A stretch of 64,000 nucleotides of DNA. It comes from Rhizobium sp. BK313. GTDB taxonomy: Bacteria > Pseudomonadota > Alphaproteobacteria > Rhizobiales > Rhizobiaceae. The stretch lies in assembly GCF_014193655.1 (NCBI RefSeq), contig NZ_JACHZQ010000001.1:806001-870000 (forward strand). Reading direction: 5' to 3'. The notes below the pieces were generated by a model. It saw nothing but the letters and a program-made list of their open reading frames with translations, was not told the DNA's origin and ran no database searches. The first letter of the stretch is position 1. Every line of letters begins with the position of its first letter. Positions 45,330 to 53,187 of the stretch are shown here, in pieces. Position numbers and translations under genes: made by a program.

Positions 45330-46298
45330 TTGAGAGAGGATGTACTACCTAATATCACGCATGAAATTCGTCACATGCGGATTCCTGTTCCGAAGGTGGA
45401 AGAAGCTCACAAGGCTATTGACCGCCTCAGAGAGGCACGCAGGTGTGCGTTGAACGACAATAGGGCGACGCCGACCGAAGCTGGCTGCGTCACCCTATTC
45501 GGCAAGTCGCATGCAGGAAAAACTACCATCTTAAATTGGTACATGGAGACCCGATTTCCGGGCAATCGCGATCCCGATCGTCCAAACGGGCCATTTCCTC
45601 AAAGGACTGCAGTTTTTGTCACCTTGAACGGCGAATCCGGCCGAAGGAGTTTTTTGGCGCAGACGCTCAAAGCTTTCGGTGATCCGTTGCCTTTTAATGG
45701 CAGTCCGGACCAAATGCTTGATCGGATCCATAATTTTATTATGCGTTTCAAGACCGAGTTGCTGGTGTTCGACGAGGCCAACAATCTGAGAATGCGTAAG
45801 GCAAACGATAGCGATGCGACGCGTACCCACAACAGTTTGCGAGGTTTTCCCAAGCTCGCGGGCTGTCCCATTGTGATCGCCGGGACAGAGGAAGGCAGCG
45901 AGAGAATTAAAAGCGACACGCAGATCTGCAGCATCGATTTTCCAGTTGTATTGGAATCACTCAAATTAAGCATGCCCGCTGAGGCTAGGATACTCAAGGA
46001 ATATTGCTCAAGACTCGGGATCTTGCTTCGGGATCGTGGACTATTCGAAAGTAGAAGTAATTTTGTTAGAGAAAACATTCTTGCTTGCTTAGTGGAAACG
46101 ACAGGCGGCCTGCCCGGTCGGATTTCTCGGCTTGTAGAGCGTGCGGCCTTCGTTGCTCGCGACGAAGGGGCCAGTAGCGTGGACTTCAGGCACCTTGAAG
46201 AGGCCACGAACCTTTATGCGATCCCAAACAAATTTATCGCCTACAATCCATTCACCAGAGATCGGCAGGCGAGGGAGAAAGCGGGGCGCCGTGCCTGA
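45330..46298 (+). CDS. tnsC: TnsC/TniB-like AAA+ regulator
   Basis: This 322-residue ATPase has Walker A G58-K-S-H-A-G-K-T65 and Walker B LLVFDEANN (Asp148, Glu149). It bridges target selection by the TniQ protein to the TnsA-TnsB transposase. The TTG start at 45330 has AAAGGAG six bases upstream. Its last eight bases overlap the TniQ start. Confidence 0.9.
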   Translation: MREDVLPNITHEIRHMRIPVPKVEEAHKAIDRLREARRCALNDNRATPTEAGCVTLFGKSHAGKTTILNWYMETRFPGNRDPDRPNGPFPQRTAVFVTLNGESGRRSFLAQTLKAFGDPLPFNGSPDQMLDRIHNFIMRFKTELLVFDEANNLRMRKANDSDATRTHNSLRGFPKLAGCPIVIAGTEEGSERIKSDTQICSIDFPVVLESLKLSMPAEARILKEYCSRLGILLRDRGLFESRSNFVRENILACLVETTGGLPGRISRLVERAAFVARDEGASSVDFRHLEEATNLYAIPNKFIAYNPFTRDRQAREKAGRRA

Positions 46299-48153
46299 CT
46301 TTCACGAGCTCGTCGCCGCCATGGAGGGAATTTCGGACCAGCTCAGGACCGTGGCGCTGCCCGTGGAGATCGGTAGTGGCGAGGGCTTGAGAGAGGCTGC
46401 TTACAGGGCTTGTTGGTGGAATAGCTTTCCGCAAACAAAGGTTATTCTCAGTCTTGCGGAATGTACCTCGGTGCGGAAGTTGTCAGCCTTGGCAGGTTGC
46501 GACAGTCGCGTCGACCTTCACAGCGTTGCGCGGGTTCTCGGTATAGGTATGAGGGAAAACGCACTACATTTAGGCCAGAGGCCCCGCGAGTACACGAGCC
46601 GGGACTTTGTCGCTTTTTTTGGACACAGAGTCCGGCGCGGTCACATATCGAGCGCCCGCCGTGTCGCGCCCCGGGCGCTGGCACGCAGCGCGACGCTGAA
46701 AGCAATCTGGTCGTTAAAACCTCTGCCTTTGGATCCGGTTAGTCGAGAGTTCCTTCTCCACCGCTGCCCGTCGTGTGATGCCATGCTTGGCTGGGATTAC
46801 GCATGCGACAGCTGGATTTGCGATCAATGTACTTCCGACCTGCGTAATGTCCCGGAACATATTTACGAACCCGGAGACGACAAAGCACTCGATTTCGTGT
46901 CGTTCCTTCTCGATCCTGAAAGCGCCAATCGAAAGATCTCGCTTTCGTCTGGAACGGAACTGTCTAACGAGAGTGAAGGTGATCTGTTTCAGTTGGCTGT
47001 CCGGATCGCTCAAACATGTCAGCGTGTTGAATTTTCTAGACACGAAACCTCAATAAAACCGCACCATCTCGAACGGGCTGGCCGGGCCGTTCTCGATTGG
47101 CCGCGGGGCTTCATGGAGTTGGTAGACGAGACAATCGCCAAGTCATCGAACAGTGGAGAGCTTGGCTGGTTCAAGTGCAAACCGCTGCGTCGGCTGCAGT
47201 TTGACCCGACACTTTCCGTCACGATCAGAAGCCGGATCAAAGCGTTGCTCGACTGCGCTCGGCGCACCGAAGCAGTGAGACATCGTGATTTGGCGCCTTT
47301 GAAAACACCTGAAACGGCGGCGACCGAAGAGCCTAGTCGATTGAAGCATCCGAGGGCCGCGTTGCTGAAACTCATAAAGGAAAGAGGCGGCAAAGGCGTT
47401 GACGCTTGGGCGGCGAGCTGGCACCGCGAAACAACTATGACCGCATTCCGGGATGTCTACGATGTTAGGCGTTTTTCCGAAACCATAGGCCTGCCAGTCC
47501 CGGAAGTCTGGAGGCTCTATCAGTCCGGATGGGCACCAGAATTGGCGAGTGCGATCACAGGGCTCGGGCGCAATCCCGACTTCAAGATCAAAGGAGGTTT
47601 GACGACCAACCTCGCCGAGGCAGTTCGCCCTGGGATGGGAAGAGGCGCGCTCAGTCTAGTGTCGAGCCGGTTTGCGCTGGACCCTTCACTAGACGGGAGC
47701 TGGTCATCGATTTTGCAGGCAATACTTGATGGACGGCTTGAGGTCTGGCGGGGATCTAGATCAAAACGGGGCCTCATTGCTGAGCTCTTCGTGAACGACT
47801 TTCGATGCCTTCGGTCCGTCATCGGGGGAGAGGCTCCTAATGCGGAAGTTCGGAATGTCCCCATCAGTCACAGTGAGGTTTCGATGATTATCGATCGAAC
47901 ACGATCGGTCGCAGCAAACATAATTCGAGCGGGTTTGATGCCAGGCGTTTCGACCATCGGGAAATTTGCAGAGTTGCGGAAATCATGGGTATTCAGCTTT
48001 GAACTGAACACGCTTGCTGCAATAGCTTGCCGTCCGATCGCCACCCTATATCGGAAGCTTCAAAATGCCGAAATTAAGCGAACCACGTCTGGAGACGTGA
48101 CCTTCTGGCAGCGCGACCAGGCCATATCATATCTCGGATTGCATTCGGTCTAA
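46291..48153 (+). CDS. tniQ: TniQ/TnsD-type target-selection protein
   Basis: This 620-residue protein has the TniQ N-terminal zinc domain: C159-P-S-C162 ... C177-D-Q-C180 with a further Cys172. It is longer than minimal TniQ (about 400 aa) and closer to TnsD, so it may bind a fixed attachment site. GTG 46291 overlaps tnsC and gives a compact protein; upstream starts lie inside tnsC. No Cas genes or guide RNA array are nearby, so CRISPR-guided targeting is not indicated. Confidence 0.85.
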   Translation: MPDFHELVAAMEGISDQLRTVALPVEIGSGEGLREAAYRACWWNSFPQTKVILSLAECTSVRKLSALAGCDSRVDLHSVARVLGIGMRENALHLGQRPREYTSRDFVAFFGHRVRRGHISSARRVAPRALARSATLKAIWSLKPLPLDPVSREFLLHRCPSCDAMLGWDYACDSWICDQCTSDLRNVPEHIYEPGDDKALDFVSFLLDPESANRKISLSSGTELSNESEGDLFQLAVRIAQTCQRVEFSRHETSIKPHHLERAGRAVLDWPRGFMELVDETIAKSSNSGELGWFKCKPLRRLQFDPTLSVTIRSRIKALLDCARRTEAVRHRDLAPLKTPETAATEEPSRLKHPRAALLKLIKERGGKGVDAWAASWHRETTMTAFRDVYDVRRFSETIGLPVPEVWRLYQSGWAPELASAITGLGRNPDFKIKGGLTTNLAEAVRPGMGRGALSLVSSRFALDPSLDGSWSSILQAILDGRLEVWRGSRSKRGLIAELFVNDFRCLRSVIGGEAPNAEVRNVPISHSEVSMIIDRTRSVAANIIRAGLMPGVSTIGKFAELRKSWVFSFELNTLAAIACRPIATLYRKLQNAEIKRTTSGDVTFWQRDQAISYLGLHSV

Positions 48154-48291
48154 CCGAAGAACTGTATCGCCTGCTTTTCGCCCGCTCGGGCAGGAAGCCC
48201 CTTTGCCTTCGCAAGTTCCTTGATCGTATTGAACTCCCACCCCTTGTGGCCGTTGGCGTATCTGCAGCTCGATCGGGTCGCTGATGGGCAT
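48150..48291 (-). pseudogene. Short frameshifted remnant
   Basis: The minus strand starts MPISDPIELQI and, after a one-base shift in frame, continues YANGHKGWEFNTIKELAKAK to a stop overlapping the tniQ stop. Each half reads like ordinary protein and the joined version would be about 47 residues. No family is recognised. Support is modest. Confidence 0.3.
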
Positions 48292-48464
48292 GTCCGTTCG
48301 GTTTCGTCGCTTTTGCACACGTCATGCCCGATAAGCTGTCTTATCGGACACCGACTTTTGAGCCATGCCGCACAGGTGGAGGCGAAAGGATAGGCGTCTC
48401 ACATTCCTTGTTGCGCGACAGTGCTCCGATTTCTATTTTGGATACTGTCGTTCAGAGGCCGGTG

Positions 48465-48813
48465 TCATACTCGATCGGAGTTTCGATAGCTGACCTGCCG
48501 CACGATCTCAGCGACGATGAATTGGGCCCCCATCACCAAGTAGCCAATTTCCTTTCCGTTCGGGTTGGTCGGCAGAACATCGGCTGGGAGCGTACGGCGG
48601 ATGTGACGCTAGCGCTTTTGAGATCCGATCTTTATCCAGATCAGGCCAATGATTTTTCAAGAATGCAAGGAGGCGGCCAGTCTTGTGGCCGTAGCCATCC
48701 TTCAGCTGCTTTTCGGTGAGCCCACGCGTGGCGCCACCCGCCTTTAACGCAAGCTCCGTAGCAAGTAGTGCCCTTTGGACGGCTCCCCGAAAGTCATATC
48801 CGCCAGCCACCAT
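48465..48813 (-). pseudogene. Frameshifted HEPN-like helical gene remnant
   Basis: The first frame reads FRGAVQRALLATELALKAGG to GHKTGRLLAFLKNHW and DQPE, resembling HEPN-type helical domains (AELALKA pattern). An extra G after CCC then shifts the frame; the alternative frame continues GKEIGYLVMGAQFIVAEIVRQ to a TGA at 48465-48467. Repairing one base restores about 115 residues. The N-terminus may also be incomplete. The other bases from 48292 to 48928 show no gene. Confidence 0.45.
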
Positions 48814-48928
48814 CGCCGATGCCGCATCCGATCACCCGGATTTTTCTGTTCCAGAGCGTCTGCCGCCACTTGCGAAACTATCGTTATACTTGCATTCTCC
48901 AGGCCTCAGAATTGACCGAGTTCATGCA

Positions 48929-50233
48929 ATGCGATTCCTCCATCTGTCGGACATCCATTTCCGCGCGTCCGACCTTGATAAGCCATACGACCCGAACCTT
49001 GGCCTACGCGACGACATGATCGACGACGTCCGCGACATGGTCGAGCGGTTAGACCGCAAGATCGATGTTATCCTAATCTCGGGCGACATTGCATTCGCCG
49101 GAAAGGAAGAGGAATACGATTTTGCCCTACGATGGATCAGGGACAGCCTCTGTCCAGCTAGCGGATGTGAGCCGGAAGACGTCATCGTGATACCCGGGAA
49201 CCACGACGTTGATCGCAAGGTTGGCAATTCGGCGCTCTATGCCGGGGCTCGCGAGCTTCTGCGTGATCGACCACTCGACAAAGCGAATGACGCCATAACT
49301 AAGTATATGGACGATGGCGAGTCTTCGAAGGCCCTCTTCAGCAGGATCGAAAACTACAACCGCTTCGCAGCACGGTTTCTCTGTGAAGTCGGTAAGTTCG
49401 ACAAGGTCTCCGGGAAAATGCCATTTGTTCGAAGGGATTTCGAACTGAACGACAAGTCAACCCTTCGCGTTTGGGGTTTCAATTCAGTGCTTGTTTGCGA
49501 CGAGCACGATAAACCCGAGAAGATGTTTGTCGATCCCTCGGCCGCCCAGATTGAGAGAGGGGGCCCAAACGTGGCGCATCTTGTCATGTGTCATCACCCG
49601 TTTAATTGGCTGCGCAACGCACAGCCATTTCAGGATCGAGTGGAAAAGATTGCCAAGGTCCATCTCTTTGGCCATGAACACACACTCCGTGTGAACCCGA
49701 GTGTCAACTTCACGCGCATCAAAGCTGGCGCTTTGCAGCCGGATCGCGACGAGCCTAATTGGAAGCCAGGCTACAATATCATCGACATCGACGTCCAGGG
49801 CACAGATGCCAAGCGAGAGCTGAGGATCGAAATTTGGGTCCGCCAACACGAACTGGGCAAATTTAGAGCCCTTCCAGACGACGATGACAACATGACGTGG
49901 GAATTCACCCATAAACTGGCCACGTGGACAGAGCCGGTTAGTGCGGTCGCAGCGCCAGTAGAGCAGCCCGCGATACCTCTTGTGAAAGAGGAGGTGAAAG
50001 TGAGTGGAAAGCCTCCGACTGCCCGGTCAGTTGCCTTTAAGATGCTCGACCTAGCGGCGGCTGATCAAAAGGCGATCATCAAGAGCCTTGCCCTCGGCGG
50101 TGATGGCGACAAAGGCCTATTGGACTACGAATCCGCGCTCGCGGCCATCAGACGAGCCGAGGACAAAGGCGTGCTTGTCGAATTGGATCGGGCGATAGAC
50201 GAAAAGCAGACATCTCGGAGCGCCAATGGCTGA
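48929..50233 (+). CDS. Calcineurin-like metallophosphoesterase of the GTPase module
   Basis: This 434-residue enzyme has every catalytic motif of the family: D8-I-H10, G52-D53, G90-N-H-D93, the MCHHPF His pair and FGHEH. A flexible linker after residue 340 leads to a C-terminal helical domain (RSVAFKMLDLAAADQKAIIK) that could be an adaptor for partner proteins. It likely cleaves a phosphodiester or nucleotide, perhaps as the effector of the module. ATG 48929 starts directly before the first motif; upstream starts are less plausible. Its TGA overlaps the ATG of the next gene. Confidence 0.85.
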   Translation: MRFLHLSDIHFRASDLDKPYDPNLGLRDDMIDDVRDMVERLDRKIDVILISGDIAFAGKEEEYDFALRWIRDSLCPASGCEPEDVIVIPGNHDVDRKVGNSALYAGARELLRDRPLDKANDAITKYMDDGESSKALFSRIENYNRFAARFLCEVGKFDKVSGKMPFVRRDFELNDKSTLRVWGFNSVLVCDEHDKPEKMFVDPSAAQIERGGPNVAHLVMCHHPFNWLRNAQPFQDRVEKIAKVHLFGHEHTLRVNPSVNFTRIKAGALQPDRDEPNWKPGYNIIDIDVQGTDAKRELRIEIWVRQHELGKFRALPDDDDNMTWEFTHKLATWTEPVSAVAAPVEQPAIPLVKEEVKVSGKPPTARSVAFKMLDLAAADQKAIIKSLALGGDGDKGLLDYESALAAIRRAEDKGVLVELDRAIDEKQTSRSANG

Positions 50234-51293
50234 ATTCAATTTCATCGATCGTTATCACAATCTTCAACCGAGCGCACCCCGCGATGTTATGGCGGCTCGG
50301 CAAGAGGCGTTTAAGGTTGTTGCGCAAGAAGCTACCCAGCCCGAAAAGATAGTCGATTTGACAAGGATCGCGCTCGGATTGCCTCACCCGGTTGGAAGCA
50401 CTGCTCCAGCTTGGCTCGCGTCCGCCATCAAGGCGAAGGACGAGATGTTCGGCATGCTCGACCGAGAAGAGGCTGCTCGGATGGCCTCCCTGGTGATGTC
50501 GCAGCGGCTAGCTCTTGGAAGCTTGGGTGCGCATGTTGCGATCCTTGCAGCCTATTTTGGTGAAAATCGACGCGGACCGGAAGCGGAGTCACTCGCTACC
50601 GAGGCAAGAAATGGACTTGCGCGTTTAGTCCGAACGCGTGGCGCTGACATCAAGATCGCCGACCTAGAGATGCCGACGGCGGCGACGTTTTCGGAAGAAG
50701 TTACAAAGTTCGATGCAGACAACGGCCCGATCACGGAAATTGTCGATGCGATTGCAAAGGATTACCGGACGCAGATAACCACGTTGGTGAACGCCGCAAA
50801 CGCGGCTATCGGTGGCCTTCGCACCGCGAATCAACGGCTCGCCGAGGAGGTTGACTTGCTCTGGTGGCATTTGGGCGGGCACAGTTTCCTTCTGGATAAG
50901 CCATTGTCGTCGCTGCCGCAGGCTGTGTTGCCAATCGTCGTCGGGATGGATACCGCAAGCATGGTCAATCGGCTGCCAGGCCCTTACGGCACCTATGGCG
51001 TCATCCGTAGGGCACTTGGTGAGAATGCTGACAGGGCCATGAAATTGTCTGAGCTGATTGAGCAGCTCCAGGCCCAGAACTATATTGGTATCGTAACGGC
51101 GACGGTCAAAGATGCTGCGATGGCACCAATTCACGCCGTAGTTGCTGAGGTCGTCCTAAATCGTGCCCCTATGACGAATGACCAATTCCGGATGCGGACG
51201 GGTCTTCACCTCGACCTCGTTGCAAGCCAATACGAGTTCGCGCTCCAAGCCTATCACGAGCGATTGCTCATCAAGCAAAATTGGGTGCTTTGA
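50226..51293 (+). CDS. All-helical protein of the GTPase module (GASH-like)
   Basis: This 355-residue, predicted all-alpha soluble protein has no catalytic motif I recognise. The segment DLLWWHLGGHSFLLDKPLSS and VGMDTASMVNRLPG are distinctive. It fits the description of the GTPase-associated system helical domain (GASH) known from comparative genomics of GTPase conflict systems; the assignment is from context and memory. It overlaps the metallophosphoesterase gene by eight bases and the next gene by several, so all are translationally coupled. Confidence 0.65.
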   Translation: MAEFNFIDRYHNLQPSAPRDVMAARQEAFKVVAQEATQPEKIVDLTRIALGLPHPVGSTAPAWLASAIKAKDEMFGMLDREEAARMASLVMSQRLALGSLGAHVAILAAYFGENRRGPEAESLATEARNGLARLVRTRGADIKIADLEMPTAATFSEEVTKFDADNGPITEIVDAIAKDYRTQITTLVNAANAAIGGLRTANQRLAEEVDLLWWHLGGHSFLLDKPLSSLPQAVLPIVVGMDTASMVNRLPGPYGTYGVIRRALGENADRAMKLSELIEQLQAQNYIGIVTATVKDAAMAPIHAVVAEVVLNRAPMTNDQFRMRTGLHLDLVASQYEFALQAYHERLLIKQNWVL

Positions 51294-52309
51294 GCTTGAA
51301 CGTCTGTTCCAACCCCAGCTGCGATGTGAGAGTCAGCGGGAAATGTGTCCTGGGGAATGACCCGGTGGACGCTTGTCCGCAATACAGCGAAGATGATGAG
51401 AAGCTCCTTGATTCCGGTGACGATGAGCCGGGTCCTTCTGCGGCGACTGTTCCGACGGCGACTGACAACGTTCGGCTGTGCCCGAACGAACGAATTCTAA
51501 CCGCCGAGTTGACGGCTCTTCGAAACAGGGTTCCGACGCACACGATCGTTTTGGTCGGCGAACAGAAGGCCGGTAAGACCACGCTCCTTGCATGTCTCTA
51601 TGGGATGTTTTGCAAAGGAAGCGTAGGCGAATACTCGTTTGTCACCAGCAAAACGCTCCGGGCCTTCGCGGAGCGTCACCATTTGGCGCTCGCAAAAACC
51701 AGGCGAGCGACGCCCACAACGTATCGTACAAGCCGCGCTGACAACGTGGGTTTTTTCCACCTCTGTCTCAGTAGCGGCAACAATACGACCGACCTAATCA
51801 TATCGGATCGATCGGGCGAGGATTTTGATGACGCCCGCGTCAACACGGCGCTGATACCCGAGTTACGGGAGCTGGCTTTGGCTGACCGCGTTTGCTTTTT
51901 GCTGGACGCCGCCAAGCTGACAAACATCAAAACACGCGCAACCTACCGGCGCACGTTCAGTCAGTTGATCCGAGCGCTCATCGATAATCGAGCGGTGCCC
52001 AAGCGAGCGAAAATCGAGGTTCTTGTGACCAAGCTCGATAAGGTTTCGCGGCCCGAAAGTGATCCGGCGCTACTTGAGGCAGTGAGAGCTTACGAAAAGG
52101 AGTTGATGGACGAATTCAAGCCGCATTGGCCCGGGTTTGCGACATATGAAATATGCGCGCTGCCCAGCGCCAACCATTTGATCGGGTTTGTAGGTCTACA
52201 AGAGCTGGTCGCTCGTTGGTGCGAAGCTCCCGTTGCTATCGACACTCGACCGTTACCTGTCGCGGATGGTTTGCGGCAATTCGACCTGTTGTTAGGGCGG
52301 TGGAGCTAG
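51281..52309 (+). CDS. P-loop GTPase-like protein 1 with N-terminal Cys cluster
   Basis: This protein of about 342 residues has a G1 loop G93-E-Q-K-A-G-K-T-T, a G3 motif DRSGED and a G4-like TKLDK (VTKLDK), all consistent with a TRAFAC-class GTPase. Before it lie four Cys (C..PSC..GKC..DAC within residues 9-33) that probably bind zinc. It resembles the double-GTPase families of prokaryotic conflict systems. The start is uncertain: TTG 51281, 51290 and 51296 are in frame, overlapping the upstream stop. Confidence 0.75.
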   Translation: MGALSLNVCSNPSCDVRVSGKCVLGNDPVDACPQYSEDDEKLLDSGDDEPGPSAATVPTATDNVRLCPNERILTAELTALRNRVPTHTIVLVGEQKAGKTTLLACLYGMFCKGSVGEYSFVTSKTLRAFAERHHLALAKTRRATPTTYRTSRADNVGFFHLCLSSGNNTTDLIISDRSGEDFDDARVNTALIPELRELALADRVCFLLDAAKLTNIKTRATYRRTFSQLIRALIDNRAVPKRAKIEVLVTKLDKVSRPESDPALLEAVRAYEKELMDEFKPHWPGFATYEICALPSANHLIGFVGLQELVARWCEAPVAIDTRPLPVADGLRQFDLLLGRWS

Positions 52310-52311
52310 TT

Positions 52312-53187
52312 TTGAGCGAAACGATACGCCATGTTGTCATGGGATTGCAGTCTACCGGAAAGACCACCTTTGCGGCGGCGCTATGGTATTTGGTTGACTC
52401 TGGCCAGGTTCCGACGTCCCTGAAGCGCGGGCTGCACATCGGGGACCATGCGTATCTTGAGCGGCTTGCACAAATCTGGGCCGACGGCTGGCGGGTCCCC
52501 CGAACCTCTCAGCAGGAACTTGCTCAGATTGCGATGAACCTTCGCGATCCGAAGAGCGGATCAAATATCGCGTTGAAGTTCGTGGACTTAGCGGGTGAGA
52601 CATTCGAGCGCGCCTATGCTAGTCGCGAGATGAGCAAGGACGCAGCCGGGGAGTTCACCGATGTTGGTGGGCTCATGCTGTTCGTCAGCGCTGGTCACGT
52701 CCGTGATGATGTCACATTGCTCGATATGGCCCCTTACGTGGGAGATACCTCTGAGGACGTTCCCGAAGATGAATCGATGGTCGAAGACTTCGATCCTGCC
52801 AAAACGCCACGGCAGGTCCAGCTTGTCGATCTGTTGCAGTCCTTCTCCGATGTCCCGGTCAACTGTCGACCGGAACACATCGCGGTCATCATATCCGCTT
52901 GGGACCTTGGACCAGATCACGACGATCCCCAACGCTGGCTTCGGGAAGAGATGCCTCTTCTAGATCAATATTTGCGAAACTCGCGAGTGGCGACGAGAGT
53001 ATACGGCGTGTCCGCCCAAGGCGGCGAGGTCCCAGAGCAAGGCGATGAAACCGGAAAAGGTGATCGTGAGAGGCTCTTGCAACTTTCGAAAGCTAGCGAA
53101 AGAATTCGGATTGTCGGAAATGGAGCGAGCGAGCATGATCTAACGCACCCAGTTCGTTGGTTGAGTGGCCTAGAAAATGGTGAGTGA
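52312..53187 (+). CDS. P-loop GTPase-like protein 2
   Basis: This 291-residue protein has G1 G11-L-Q-S-T-G-K-T-T19, G3 D92-L-A-G-E and a G4-like S195-A-W-D198 in place of NKxD. It is not a close copy of the preceding GTPase; the pair looks like two obligate partners. TTG 52312 has GGTGGAG seven bases upstream, and the start lies two bases after the previous stop. It overlaps the next gene by 11 bases. Confidence 0.75.
   Translation: MSETIRHVVMGLQSTGKTTFAAALWYLVDSGQVPTSLKRGLHIGDHAYLERLAQIWADGWRVPRTSQQELAQIAMNLRDPKSGSNIALKFVDLAGETFERAYASREMSKDAAGEFTDVGGLMLFVSAGHVRDDVTLLDMAPYVGDTSEDVPEDESMVEDFDPAKTPRQVQLVDLLQSFSDVPVNCRPEHIAVIISAWDLGPDHDDPQRWLREEMPLLDQYLRNSRVATRVYGVSAQGGEVPEQGDETGKGDRERLLQLSKASERIRIVGNGASEHDLTHPVRWLSGLENGE

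Noticed and set aside
48324..48719. 131-codon plus-strand frame
   Set aside because: It is antisense to the HEPN-like remnant, which reads more like a protein; no ribosome site or domain.
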